A DNA stretch of 64,000 bases from Sphingobium sp. (GCA_017744605.1 JAGIAZ010000004.1:86805-150804), one strand, 5' to 3'; positions 25,567 to 34,071 are shown, numbered from the stretch's first letter. The notes: a model not told the origin generated them from the letters alone. Numbers and translations: made by a program.

Positions 25567-26168
25567 GCCGGCACCCGATCGGCTGCATCGGCATAGACCC
25601 CAGTCCACCGCAACCGCTCGGGCGTGTCCGGCCGGACGTGGATCAGGAAGGCGCCGATCGGCCCGCCCGGTATGCGCACTGCCGGTCCCAGCGGCTCGGC
25701 CTGCCAACCCATGGCGAGCACTTCCTTGCGGAAGGGTTCAGGAATGACGCCAGTATAGCGTTCGATCCCGCGCTCCAGTGCGACGTCGACCATGGCGGAG
25801 AAGAGCATGTTGCGCAGGGCCCGCCGGCGCTCGGCGCCATGCCGCTGGGGCAGGCAAAGGCGCGTGCTTTCCCAGATCGCCTCGCCGACCGGGACGCCGA
25901 GCGGACAGAGATGCGGAAAGATCGTGCCGAGCATGTGCGGGTGCGTGGTCGGGAACAACCGGATCGATGCCTCGTGCTCGCCGTTCGTATCCGCGGTGAC
26001 CAAATAGACGGTATGGGCATTGTCGAATTGGTCGACTTCATACTGGCCGTCGACCACGGGCAACTCCCAGCCGAGCAGGTCGACGAAGAGACGCTTGCGG
26101 TCGGCAAACATGGATCGAAGCAGCGGCTGATGGTCTGCTGCGTGGTAATTGTCGATGACGTGGATCAT
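25563..26168 (-). CDS. luxI: Acyl-homoserine-lactone synthase, LuxI family
   Basis: This is a 201-aa protein with the LuxI core: MFADRKRLFVDLLGWELP, YEVDQFDNAHTVYLV, EASIRLFPTTHPHML, and IWESTRLCL. The conserved Arg, Phe, Trp, Asp, Glu and Arg residues of the active site are all recognisable. It makes the AHL signal from SAM and an acyl carrier. It is 71 bp downstream of luxR and overlaps the PhyH-like gene by 4 bp. It corresponds by position to traI1 of ICEMlSym, here with phyH inserted before the fseA frames. Confidence 0.92.
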   Translation of the reverse strand: MIHVIDNYHAADHQPLLRSMFADRKRLFVDLLGWELPVVDGQYEVDQFDNAHTVYLVTADTNGEHEASIRLFPTTHPHMLGTIFPHLCPLGVPVGEAIWESTRLCLPQRHGAERRRALRNMLFSAMVDVALERGIERYTGVIPEPFRKEVLAMGWQAEPLGPAVRIPGGPIGAFLIHVRPDTPERLRWTGVYADAADRVPA

Positions 26169-26229
26169 GGGGCGCTCCCGGGCCTGTGGCTGTCGCGCAT
26201 GAAGGGAGCAGCGATGGGACCGCCAAAAT

Positions 26230-26249
26230 AGCCGAGCAATTACTCGGGT
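26230..26249. promoter_or_regulatory. lux/tra-box-like inverted repeat upstream of luxI
   Basis: The 20-bp sequence AGCCGAGCAATTACTCGGGT is an inverted repeat with 8 of 10 pairs matching. Its centre lies about 72 bp upstream of the luxI ATG and it spans the luxR stop codon. Size, symmetry and position fit a LuxR-family binding site, although the bases differ from the classical lux box. No convincing -10 follows at the ideal distance. Confidence 0.45.
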
Positions 26250-26983
26250 TGATGGTTCCGGAGTTCGTCGAGCCCGACCTCGCCAGCGAGCACGGCGCTG
26301 ACCACCAGCTCGGTCCGGTCATGCGCGTCGAACAGGCGACGCGCCTCGGTCAGATAGCCGTCAACGGTGCGCGGCGTCAGGGCGAGCGCTCGGGCGATCC
26401 GCTTGTTGGAGTAGCCTCGCCCGGCCAGAACGATGCATTCGCGTGGACGCGGATGCAGCCGGGGCGAAACCGGAGCGATCGGCAGGTCTCCACAAACCAG
26501 TCTGCGCGCAGCCTGAAATGCAAAGATGCCGACCATCTGTGCAGCGCCGAGAAAGAGATGCGCGCGTTCGGGACGGCGCGTTCCGGCGAAAGTGCAGGAA
26601 CCCATGCAATCGCCGAGCCGGACATAGGGAACGGTGATTCCCTCGTTCAGTCCCTCGCGCGCGCCTAGCTCGAAGCTGGTGCGGTCCTTTTGATCGAGGC
26701 GGATGATGCGGGAGATTTCAGACCACAGGAACGCGCTATCGGCAAAGATGCAGCCGCGAATGATGGGGTCTCGCCGGTAGCGGTTCTGGCTGAAGAGTCG
26801 CTCTGTTATCGCGGCTGGATAATCCTTGAGATCGACACGGTCGGGACGTGGCGTTCTGAGGTTGCCGTGGTGAATCAGCGCGTAATGTCGAAAACCCATT
26901 TCGCGAGCGACAGCTTCCATCAAGGCCATTAGCTGGTCGCTTGTCGTTGTCATGCGGAGCGCCTCGACGATGACACTCGTCAT
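26240..26983 (-). CDS. luxR: LuxR-family quorum-sensing regulator
   Basis: This is a ~247-aa protein. The N-terminal autoinducer-binding domain has YRRDPIIRGC and FLWSEISRI; the C-terminal GerE HTH is RECIVLAGRGYSNKRIARAL with TPRTVDGYLTEARRLF. It would bind AHL and activate luxI and the fseA frames. Two ligand-pocket aromatics of LuxR (Trp66 and Tyr70) seem replaced by Ile and Leu in DYPAAITERLF. Start codons at 27028, 26983 and 26953 are in frame; 26983 (MTSVIVEALRM) is a compromise. It is the first gene of the luxR-luxI-phyH-fseA set. Confidence 0.87.
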   Translation of the reverse strand: MTSVIVEALRMTTTSDQLMALMEAVAREMGFRHYALIHHGNLRTPRPDRVDLKDYPAAITERLFSQNRYRRDPIIRGCIFADSAFLWSEISRIIRLDQKDRTSFELGAREGLNEGITVPYVRLGDCMGSCTFAGTRRPERAHLFLGAAQMVGIFAFQAARRLVCGDLPIAPVSPRLHPRPRECIVLAGRGYSNKRIARALALTPRTVDGYLTEARRLFDAHDRTELVVSAVLAGEVGLDELRNHQPE

Positions 26984-27172
26984 TGCCAGGCAAAATGGAC
27001 TCCGTGGATGAACGGGTGGGAGCGTCATTCATGCGAATCCTTTACCCCTTCCCCGTTTTCAATCGATCGACAAAACTTCTTCCAAAGCTTCGGCAGCACC
27101 AAACATGCGCTGCTCAGCATGCCGGATGAGGGCGCAAGACGGGGTCTGTTGTCGCCACGCAAGTGGCCATCC

Positions 27173-27403
27173 TCAGGCGGTTCGACAGTTGACCTGATGC
27201 CATTCGCCCCCGGTCAGGTCGGTCCAGTAAATGCGCTCGCGCAAAGCCGATGGATGCCATGCCGACATCGCTATCAGGATGCGCTTCAGAACGGGCGGTT
27301 CGTGAGCCCTATGCGGGGCACCTTGCCGGTCCGCACAGGCGTAATTCAATTGGCATGCAGATCGCTCGAAAAGCTGTTGGAAGAACTCCGGGCGAGTGTC
27401 CAT
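27173..27403 (-). CDS. Possible small hypothetical protein upstream of luxR
   Basis: This is a 76-aa frame (MDTRPEFFQQLFERSACQLN, ending WTDLTGGEWHQVNCRTA) on the same strand as luxR and downstream of an AT-rich region that could supply a promoter. Its composition is less biased than that of a typical shadow frame. There is no known domain and the ribosome-binding site is weak. A plus-strand frame over 27008-27454 is equally open, so this is only a tentative call. Confidence 0.3.
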   Translation of the reverse strand: MDTRPEFFQQLFERSACQLNYACADRQGAPHRAHEPPVLKRILIAMSAWHPSALRERIYWTDLTGGEWHQVNCRTA

Positions 27404-27572
27404 CCTAATGATTGTGAAGACATTTTCCCATATTCGACATGTATATATGATTAAAATTTAAAGACTGCACGTGAATATATCGAGCGATTTTTGACATTCT
27501 GAAAAACATTCTGGTCTATTTTGCACAACTTTCAAAAGATATACAGAGATTTATGCTAGAAAATGTCTAAAT

Positions 27573-27587
27573 GAGCAATTTGTGCTC
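27573..27587. repeat. Palindromic element GAGCAATTTGTGCTC, copy 1
   Basis: This 15-bp partial palindrome lies 196 bp before the PAS-HTH gene. A 14/15 copy (GAGCAATTTGCGCTC) is found at 28901-28915, before the GGDEF-EAL gene. Shared placement suggests a common operator or a dispersed repeat. Confidence 0.5.
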
Positions 27588-27608
27588 TTTGCACTCCGGG
27601 AAAGAGCA
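27583..27608. repeat. Perfect inverted repeat TGCTCTTT/AAAGAGCA
   Basis: The 8-bp arms match perfectly around a 10-bp spacer (GCACTCCGGG) within the AT-rich island. It overlaps the GAGCAATTTG element. It could form a hairpin or bind a dimeric regulator. Confidence 0.5.
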
Positions 27609-27782
27609 TTTTGCATTAAAATATTCATGGAATCGGATTGTGGACATTTCTGACCCTTTGTTATAGTCATCGCTCAATGAGACATTATCACTTTGCCATC
27701 GATGTCGCTAGCTGAGGGGGAGTCCGCCGTCGTGCGTGTCATCTGATAGAAGCGGACAAGACAGGGATAATAACAGCGCGCC

Positions 27783-28811
27783 ATGCCGGCGATGAGGAAC
27801 CTGAACCAATCGATCGATCTGCGACTTCGCGTTGTTGAAGAGCGCTTTAAAATGGGGACCTGGAGCTGGGGGATTGCAAGCTCTGAGGTCATCTGGTCGC
27901 CAGGACTCTTTGCCATTTTTGGCTTGGATCCAGCCGCCGTGCAGCCCTCTGTCGAGCTCTACCAATCGCTTGTCCATCCAGACGATCAGCTGGATTTCAG
28001 CAACGCGATCGGCCTTGCCAATGATGCGCGGCTTGAGGATCGCAAATTCCGGATCATCCGCCCGGACGGCAGTCTGCGATGGTTACGCAGCAGGGCGCAG
28101 CCGCACTTCGACCGGTCGGGCAGGACAATCGGTATGTTTGGCGTGGTGGCAGATGTCACCGAGGTCGCTCAAATGGAGTTGGCCCTTGCCGACGAGATCG
28201 CTACTCGCAAGGCGCTCACCCGCTTGCTCGGCGGACTCGTCTGGCGCGCTTATCCCGACGGCAGGCTGATCGAAACGACTGGCTGGACCAAGTTGACCGG
28301 CCAATCTCCGGCCGAAGCCCGCGACTGGGATGCGCTCGCAGCCTTCCATCCCGACGATCGCGCCGCATTCAAGGAGGCGTGGGCCAAGGCCGTTATGAGC
28401 GGTACGGAATTTTCCTGTACGTCGCGCGTGCGCACGGTCGATGGCACTTTTGTCCGGTTGGACGCGAAGGCCGTCTCCATCCGTGATGATGAAGGCGCGC
28501 TGCGCGAATGGATCGGTTACACCGTTCGGGAAGGAGATGCTCCGGCACCCACCACGGTCGATGAGCTGACATCGGCGCATATCCGTGCGGCACGTGCGCT
28601 GCTGGGGTGGACGGCGGCAGAACTCGCAAAAATCGCAGGGGTCTCATTCTCCTCCGTGCGCCGCATGGAGTCGTCCGCGGCTGCCGTTCGTAACGGCGTT
28701 GCGGGGCGGGTTCGCTGTGCGCTCGAGGCGCACGGCATTCGTTTCCTCAGAAGCGCCTCTAGCGGGATCTGCGTAGAATTGCTCCCCGCCAGCAAGCGCG
28801 CCGGTCGCTGA
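27783..28811 (+). CDS. PAS-domain sensor with C-terminal XRE-like HTH
   Basis: This is a 342-aa soluble protein. Two PAS/PAC units are seen: residues ~15-130 (GTWSWGIASSEVIWSPGLFA, LVHPDDQLDFSNAI, FRIIRPDGSLRWLRSRAQ) and ~145-260 (LLGGLVWRAYPDGRLIETTG, FHPDDRAAFKEAW). The last ~75 residues hold an HTH (AARALLGWTAAELAKIAGVS, SSVRRMESS). It has no kinase or GGDEF domain, so it is a one-component PAS regulator. It would sense a small molecule or redox state and bind DNA. The adjacent PAS-GGDEF-EAL gene is a likely partner or target. Confidence 0.78.
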   Translation: MPAMRNLNQSIDLRLRVVEERFKMGTWSWGIASSEVIWSPGLFAIFGLDPAAVQPSVELYQSLVHPDDQLDFSNAIGLANDARLEDRKFRIIRPDGSLRWLRSRAQPHFDRSGRTIGMFGVVADVTEVAQMELALADEIATRKALTRLLGGLVWRAYPDGRLIETTGWTKLTGQSPAEARDWDALAAFHPDDRAAFKEAWAKAVMSGTEFSCTSRVRTVDGTFVRLDAKAVSIRDDEGALREWIGYTVREGDAPAPTTVDELTSAHIRAARALLGWTAAELAKIAGVSFSSVRRMESSAAAVRNGVAGRVRCALEAHGIRFLRSASSGICVELLPASKRAGR

Positions 28812-29145
28812 TCACCGTCGAACACCGCGGGAAATCCTTGCCAGCGACGAAACGGAATGGACGCCGGAGAAGATCTATCTGAGCCATCCGTGAAGAGTTA
28901 GAGCAATTTGCGCTCAGATCGGCAAGCAGCAGACCAGATAATGTCCAGAATAATGGCGTCTTTTCAGCCTGTTATGGCGGTCAATCTCAATATATCCAGC
29001 TTATCGTCCGTAGGCATCAAGCCTATGGAAGGAAGCCCCAATTGGACGCCCCCCGAAGCGCTGCAAACTGCCGTAACGCAGTGCATTTCAAGCTTATGAT
29101 ACAATGGACCGATTGCTGTGAGCGTCGGGTGGTGGGTGCGCGTCC
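28812..29145. other. Intergenic region before the GGDEF-EAL gene
   Basis: This 334-bp region has no supported gene. It contains the second copy of the GAGCAATTTG-type palindrome (28901-28915). It presumably holds the promoter of the downstream c-di-GMP gene. Confidence 0.5.
28901..28915. repeat. Palindromic element GAGCAATTTGCGCTC, copy 2
   Basis: This differs at one of 15 positions from the element at 27573-27587. It lies 230 bp upstream of the PAS-GGDEF-EAL gene. The two copies each precede one of the two sensory genes. Confidence 0.5.
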
Positions 29146-30927
29146 ATGAACGGATGTCCCATTGCAATCGGTCGAACGGCACCCGAGACCGCGTTCTGGC
29201 TCGAAACCCTTGATGGCGTGCTGCTGCTTGCCGTCATGGATCCTACCGGGCGGCTGATCTTTGCCAACCAGGGCTTTCGGGACATGAGCGGTCTTGTGGC
29301 ATCGAGTTTGGGAACGATCGACCATAGGTATCTTCGGGCGCGGCTTCGCAATCGAAAAATCCTGCGACACCTCTACCGCACTCTCAACGCGGGCCGCATC
29401 TGGCGCGGTGAAATACGCTACCGGACCGCACTGGGTGACCGTTGGCTGGATGCCGCGATCATTCCGGTTCGGGACGAGTCCGGCGGCATCGCCAATATCG
29501 CGGGCTGCGCGTTCGAGGTGACGGAGCGCAGGAAGGTACAGCGGGACCTGCTGAAGTCAGCGACCATCGATCCTCTGACCGGGCTTCTGACCAGGCAGGC
29601 CTTTCATGCCGAACTCGCTGACTTGCTGGAGACGGCGGCGGCCACCGACAGCCACGCAGCCGTCATTGTGCTGGATGTCGATCATTTCAAGAATATCAAC
29701 GACAGCTACGGCCACGATGCCGGCGATGAACTTCTGAGGGTTGTGGCCCAGCGCGTCCGCCAGACGGTCCGCGCAACGGATATTGTCGGGCGACTTGGCG
29801 GCGACGAACTTGCCATCGCCTTTTCGCCTATCCCGTCGGAGGCGCGTTTGCACGCTGTGCTGAACAACCTCAAGGTCGCGATCCGACAGCCACTCGAGAT
29901 GAAGATCGGTCGGAATATCGTCACGGCAAGCATCGGCGCTGCCTGCTTCCCTCGTGACGGACAAGGACCGGATGAACTGCTCACCCAAGCCGACTTAGCG
30001 CTTTATGCGGCCAAGCGCGCCGGTCGGGATCGCAGCGAAGTCTTCGCCCCACATCTGCTCGAAGCCACTCGGCGACGGTCGCAGCTCCAGCACGAGGCCC
30101 GCTCAAGCCTTGCGCTCGGCGAGTTTTATTTCGATTTCCAGCCTATCGTCGGATTGCGGTCGAGGCAGGTTGAGGGGGTCGAAGCGCTTTTGCGCTGGCG
30201 GCATCCGCATCATGGCATATTGTCACCAGGCGAATTTTCCGACGTATTTCAGGACTATCGGATTTCGGCCTCCATTCGCGAACTGGTGTTCGAGGCCATT
30301 GCCGATCAGGCCGCGCGATGGAAAGCGGAAGACGTTCCTTTCGGTCGGATTGCGATCAACACCTCCGGCGCCGACTTTGCGGCACCTGGCTTCACGCAAC
30401 GCCTAGTCGCCATCCTCGACAGCCGGGGGATTGGTCCGGATTCGGTTGCCATTGAGGTCACGGAAGCCATGTTCCTTGGCGCCCATGCCGACGTCGTCCG
30501 CCAGGAAGTCGATCTCCTCTCTCTCGGCGGCTTTCAGGTCGCCTATGACGATTTCGGGCGGGGTTTTGCTTCGATCAACCATCTCAAGGCATTGCGCATC
30601 CATCAGGTGAAGATCGACCAGAGTCTGATCTGGCAGGTCGCAGGCGATGAGGCGGCACGGACGACAGTCAACACGCTCATCCATTTGGCCCATTCGCTTG
30701 GTCTGATCGTGACGGCCGAAGGCGTGGAGACCCGAGACCAGCGAGAGTTGCTCGACCTGATGGGCTGTGACCAGATTCAGGGCTACCTTGTCGCGCATCC
30801 ACTCCCGGCTGACAAAGTGCCCGAGCTCTGTTTCTCAATGGCCACGGCAGCGAAGTCGCTGAGTGAATCTCGGCCAACTCGATCTGGCTTCGCGGCGAGG
30901 CAACGCAGAGGAGGTCCGGCTGCATGA
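29146..30927 (+). CDS. PAS-GGDEF-EAL cyclic-di-GMP enzyme
   Basis: This is a 593-aa protein without membrane segments. A PAS domain (~15-125; LDGVLLLAVMDPTGRLIFAN) is followed by GGDEF (~135-300; VLDVDHFKNINDSYGHDAGD, GRLGGDELAIAF) and EAL (~315-570; VEGVEALLRWRHP, INTSG, EVTEAMF, YDDFGRGFASINHL, VTAEGVET). The phosphodiesterase residues (EAL, DDFG, the E of AEGVE) are intact, so it should degrade c-di-GMP. The cyclase motif is GGDEL instead of GGDEF, so cyclase activity is less certain. It may link the element to biofilm or motility decisions. Confidence 0.88.
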   Translation: MNGCPIAIGRTAPETAFWLETLDGVLLLAVMDPTGRLIFANQGFRDMSGLVASSLGTIDHRYLRARLRNRKILRHLYRTLNAGRIWRGEIRYRTALGDRWLDAAIIPVRDESGGIANIAGCAFEVTERRKVQRDLLKSATIDPLTGLLTRQAFHAELADLLETAAATDSHAAVIVLDVDHFKNINDSYGHDAGDELLRVVAQRVRQTVRATDIVGRLGGDELAIAFSPIPSEARLHAVLNNLKVAIRQPLEMKIGRNIVTASIGAACFPRDGQGPDELLTQADLALYAAKRAGRDRSEVFAPHLLEATRRRSQLQHEARSSLALGEFYFDFQPIVGLRSRQVEGVEALLRWRHPHHGILSPGEFSDVFQDYRISASIRELVFEAIADQAARWKAEDVPFGRIAINTSGADFAAPGFTQRLVAILDSRGIGPDSVAIEVTEAMFLGAHADVVRQEVDLLSLGGFQVAYDDFGRGFASINHLKALRIHQVKIDQSLIWQVAGDEAARTTVNTLIHLAHSLGLIVTAEGVETRDQRELLDLMGCDQIQGYLVAHPLPADKVPELCFSMATAAKSLSESRPTRSGFAARQRRGGPAA

Positions 30928-31024
30928 CCGGAAAGCTCGAAGTCTCTGCCCTAAACCATATCGTGCGGATGCCGGGTCAGGCGTCGTGTTTCGCATCGGT
31001 ACTTTCATAATGGGACCCTACACC

Positions 31025-31366
31025 ATGGATTCAGTGTTAAATCCCGTTCGCAGCCAATCGGAGGCGGGCAATTCCCTATCACGTACCGCGCAGTCCGATC
31101 TTCTCGTGGCAAAGGCAGGCGTGGTGATCGAGATGGCGCAGGCTGCGCGGACGATCTCCGGTATTGCTCAGGAGTTGAACATCCTGGCGCTGAATGCGGC
31201 CCTTCATGCCACACGGCTCAAGTCCAGCGGCAATGAGATGCTCTCCATCTTCGGACTCGAACTCAAGCGCATGTCTACGCGAAGCGCTAGCGAGGCAGCG
31301 CGCCTCGAGCGCCTTGCCAGAGAAACCGGCCCAGCAGTTGACGACGGTCGTCACGCCGCAAAGTGA
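31025..31366 (+). CDS. Minimal chemoreceptor-like (MCP signalling domain) protein
   Basis: This is a ~113-aa protein with a short piece of the MCP signalling hairpin (ISGIAQELNILALNAALHAT), which resembles the tip sequence of methyl-accepting proteins, and flanking helices rich in Ser/Ala. There is no sensor domain and no membrane segment. GGGA lies 9 nt before the ATG at 31025; an ATG at 31010 is also in frame. It may be a soluble adaptor or a remnant of a larger receptor. Its end overlaps the convergent ZIP gene by 16 bp. Confidence 0.55.
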   Translation: MDSVLNPVRSQSEAGNSLSRTAQSDLLVAKAGVVIEMAQAARTISGIAQELNILALNAALHATRLKSSGNEMLSIFGLELKRMSTRSASEAARLERLARETGPAVDDGRHAAK

Positions 31367-32034
31367 ACGATACATGCCATCAGCGCGAGACCTGTAGCGC
31401 TGGCAACCCCGCCGCCGACGCCGGGAGAGGTGTCGCGGCAACGAGGAAGTAACTCACTGGCGCCGATATACAGGAAGCCGCCCGCGAAGAGGGCGAGAAG
31501 CAGCGAAAATCCGGCGAGATCTACATGGACGGCCTGTCCGATCACGACGCCGGCGAAAGGCACCGCAGCATTGACCATGAGCCAGTTGCGTGCGGTTACG
31601 GCTTCATCGCGCATGACACTCAGGCCCACCATGTTTGCCCCATCCGCCATATCGTGGGCGAGAACCGCGATCGCGACCAGCCAGCCGGTCGCCGACGAGA
31701 GTTGAAAGGCGAGGCCGATGCTGAGGCCGTCCATGAGGCTGTGAAGTATCAGGCTCGCGCGACCAAACAGGCTTCCCGCCGGCAACCGGTGGAGCAGCAG
31801 ATACAGTGCGACACCGGCTGCCATGATCCCCATGATCGTGCTCATCGCATGGATGCCGGCACCGCTTTCAAGCGCTTCGGGCAGGAGATCGAGCAAGGCC
31901 AGGCCGATCACCAACCCGGCTGTCAGCCCCAGCAGCAGGTCGAGTTGGCGAACGAACCGGAGTGCAAGCAACCCTCCCGCATAAGTGGAGAGGCTGGCCG
32001 CAAGGCCGAGTAGGTAGGGCAACATTGTGGTCAA
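31351..32034 (-). CDS. ZIP-family zinc transporter
   Basis: This is a 227-aa polytopic membrane protein with about 7-8 hydrophobic helices. The ZIP metal-site motifs are present: LILHSLMDGLSIGLAF in helix 4 and LAHDMADGANMVGLS in helix 5. It would import Zn(II), possibly also Fe or Mn. It is divergent from the COG0523 zinc-chaperone operon, with a Zur-box-like palindrome between them, which supports zinc as its substrate. Confidence 0.83.
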   Translation of the reverse strand: MTTMLPYLLGLAASLSTYAGGLLALRFVRQLDLLLGLTAGLVIGLALLDLLPEALESGAGIHAMSTIMGIMAAGVALYLLLHRLPAGSLFGRASLILHSLMDGLSIGLAFQLSSATGWLVAIAVLAHDMADGANMVGLSVMRDEAVTARNWLMVNAAVPFAGVVIGQAVHVDLAGFSLLLALFAGGFLYIGASELLPRCRDTSPGVGGGVASATGLALMACIVHFAA

Positions 32035-32143
32035 TTACTTTCCCGCATGTAAATCGCTCTGATCGGCAGCGCAGCCCGCTCTCCCTCGTCCCAACGACCT
32101 GATCGCTTGCCCTCTTCCATCTTCAGTGACAGAAGGAATGTGA

Positions 32144-32158
32144 TGATACAATATATCA
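32144..32158. promoter_or_regulatory. Zur-box-like palindrome in the zinc cassette
   Basis: TGATACAATATATCA is a near-perfect palindrome with TGATA/TATCA arms. It lies 22 bp before the COG0523 start and overlaps a -10-like TACAAT (32147-32152). AT-rich palindromes of this type are typical for Fur/Zur-family repressors. The location between ZIP and the COG0523 operon suggests shared control. Confidence 0.6.
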
Positions 32159-32179
32159 TTGATTCGCTGTGGAGATAAA

Positions 32180-33439
32180 ATGGCAATAAAAATTGCTGCG
32201 CCGGCAGTGGTCACGGCCCGGGCGGATCACCGCCTTCCCGTCACCGTGCTGTCGGGCTTTCTTGGCGCAGGCAAAACGACTTTGCTCAATCATGTCCTCG
32301 CCAATCGCGAAGGCCGGCGAGTGGCCGTGATCGTCAACGACATGTCGGAAGTGAATATTGACGCCGACCTGGTGCGCGGCGGTGATGCAGCGCTGGCGCG
32401 ATCACAGGAAAGCCTGGTTGAAATGACCAATGGCTGCATTTGCTGCACGCTGCGCGACGACCTGTTGGACGAGGTGCGCGCGCTGACCGAAGCGGGCCGG
32501 TTCGACTATCTTGTGATCGAAAGCACGGGCGTCTCGGAGCCGTTGCCCGTCGCCAGCACCTTTTCCTTTCGTGACGAGGCGGGATTGTCGCTAGGTGATG
32601 TCGCGCGGCTCGATACGATGGTGACCGTCGTCGATGCCTTCAACCTGCTGAAGGACTATTCCAGCCAGGACTTCCTCGCCGACCGCGGTGAATCGCTGGA
32701 TGAGGACGATACCCGCAGTCTGGTGGGCCTCCTGGTCGAGCAGATCGAATTTGCCGACGTGGTGGTGGTCAACAAGGCGAGCACGGTATCTCCCGAGCAT
32801 CTCGCGACGGTGAAGAAGCTGGTCGCCAGCCTCAATGCCGACGCGCGGATCGTCACCTGCGATGACGGTCGCGTGCCGCTCGACGCCATTCTCGACACCG
32901 GCCTGTTCGACGAGGAAAAGGCCGCACAGCATCCGCTTTGGGCCAAGGAACTGTACGGCTATGCCAGCCACCAGCCCGAGACCGAGGAATTCGGGATCGA
33001 GAGCTTCGTCTATCGCGCGCGTTCGCCGTTCGATCCACTGCGGTTTCATGCCTTTCTGACAACAGACGGGCTCGACCATGTGGTGCGCGCGAAAGGGCAT
33101 TTCTGGCTTGCGACGCGGCCCGATTGGGTCGGCGAACTGGCAGTGGCGGGCGCGCAGACGGAGACCGCTCGCCTGGGGCGCTGGTGGGCGAGCATCCCGA
33201 AAAACCAATGGCCCGCCGACGATCGCTTCGAGCGCTTCGTGGCACAGCATTGGGATCCGGTTTGGGGCGACCGGCGACAGGAATTGGTCTTCATCGGAAT
33301 CGGCATGGATGAGGACCGCATTCGCCGCAGATTGGACGCATGTCTGCTGCGCGTGGCTGCCTTCAGGCCCGAGCAGTGGGCAGGTTTGCGCGACCCGTTT
33401 CCTGCCTGGAACAGGCCGGCGATGGAGGTGGAGGCGTGA
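32180..33439 (+). CDS. COG0523 GTPase, zinc-metallochaperone type (ZigA/YciC-like)
   Basis: This is a 419-aa G3E GTPase. The P-loop is [16 protein letters not shown], the metal motif CxCC is [13 protein letters not shown], and VVVNKAS is the NKxD-like motif. A CobW C-terminal domain follows ([20 protein letters not shown]). GGAG lies 5-6 nt before the ATG at 32180; a TTG upstream is less likely. Zur-regulated COG0523 proteins deliver zinc to client enzymes during scarcity, and the neighbours here (ZIP, DUF1826, HisI paralogue) are the classic set. It is the first gene of a four-gene operon with stop-start overlaps. Confidence 0.9.
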   Translation: MAIKIAAPAVVTARADHRLPVTVLSGFLGAGKTTLLNHVLANREGRRVAVIVNDMSEVNIDADLVRGGDAALARSQESLVEMTNGCICCTLRDDLLDEVRALTEAGRFDYLVIESTGVSEPLPVASTFSFRDEAGLSLGDVARLDTMVTVVDAFNLLKDYSSQDFLADRGESLDEDDTRSLVGLLVEQIEFADVVVVNKASTVSPEHLATVKKLVASLNADARIVTCDDGRVPLDAILDTGLFDEEKAAQHPLWAKELYGYASHQPETEEFGIESFVYRARSPFDPLRFHAFLTTDGLDHVVRAKGHFWLATRPDWVGELAVAGAQTETARLGRWWASIPKNQWPADDRFERFVAQHWDPVWGDRRQELVFIGIGMDEDRIRRRLDACLLRVAAFRPEQWAGLRDPFPAWNRPAMEVEA

Positions 33440-34071
33440 GCCCTGCCATCGCCTTGCACGAGCCGGTTGCGGCGGGGGAGGATCCAAAGATTCTCGACAG
33501 AATTCGCTCCGCCGACATCCATCTCACCTTGTGGCAGCGTCCCTTGCCGGAGAACCTCGCATGGCTTGAGGCGCTTGATTGGGATGCGATCGACGACCTC
33601 GATTTCGCTGCTGATCTCGACAATATTGATGCCGAGATCGCGGATGGATTGCGGGAGGCCGGCTATCCCGAGGCCGCCGATCGTGCGGCGCTGCGCGACG
33701 AGATCGCCGCGCTGGCGCGCCGCTTCTCAGCCATCATGGACTGCAAGGCGGTAAAGATTCGGCTCGAGGTCGTCGAAACCGACGCCTGCCGGAAATTCCA
33801 CGCCGATCATGTGGCGGCGCGGTTGCTGATGACGCTGGTCGGCCCCGGCACCCAATGGGTTCATGCCGGCAAGGTCGCGGCCGGGCCGATCCATCACTTG
33901 GTCGCAGGCGATGTCGCGTTCTTCAAGGGCCGGCGCTGGGCCGACGAGCCGGCAATATTGCACCGATCTGCGCCGGTGGCGGCAACCGGCGAGACCCGCC
34001 TTCTCCTCGTCATCGATCCGCTGACCACGACTTCGGAAGCGGCGGCGCTGCCATCGGAGTGGTTGCCATGA
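33436..34071 (+). CDS. DUF1826 protein of the zinc cassette
   Basis: This is a 211-aa protein starting at GTG ([16 protein letters not shown]), overlapping the previous stop (GTGA). Conserved parts are [40 protein letters not shown] and [14 protein letters not shown], with [20 protein letters not shown] near the end, matching DUF1826. The His/Asp pattern FHADH may bind metal. DUF1826 genes are part of known zinc-starvation operons next to COG0523 genes. The biochemical role is unknown. Confidence 0.82.
   Translation: MSPAIALHEPVAAGEDPKILDRIRSADIHLTLWQRPLPENLAWLEALDWDAIDDLDFAADLDNIDAEIADGLREAGYPEAADRAALRDEIAALARRFSAIMDCKAVKIRLEVVETDACRKFHADHVAARLLMTLVGPGTQWVHAGKVAAGPIHHLVAGDVAFFKGRRWADEPAILHRSAPVAATGETRLLLVIDPLTTTSEAAALPSEWLP

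Larger units (their letters stand above)
27404..27782. other. AT-rich regulatory island
   Basis: This ~380-bp stretch is markedly AT-rich compared with the GC-rich surroundings and contains no gene. It holds several short repeats (GACATTCTG/AACATTCTGG; GAGCAATTTG/GAGCATTTTG) and a perfect 8-bp inverted repeat. It lies upstream of the PAS-HTH gene on the right and the luxR side on the left. Such DNA is a likely target of xenogeneic silencers such as MucR, which this genome encodes at 55810. Confidence 0.55.

Noticed and set aside
27008..27454. 148-codon plus-strand frame upstream of the AT-rich region
   Set aside because: No domain, no convincing ribosome-binding site, and a minus-strand frame overlaps it. 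Coding status cannot be decided.
29146..30927. GGDEL instead of GGDEF as proof of an inactive cyclase
   Set aside because: The last residue varies in the family and the catalytic Gly-Gly-Asp-Glu is kept, so activity cannot be judged from this.
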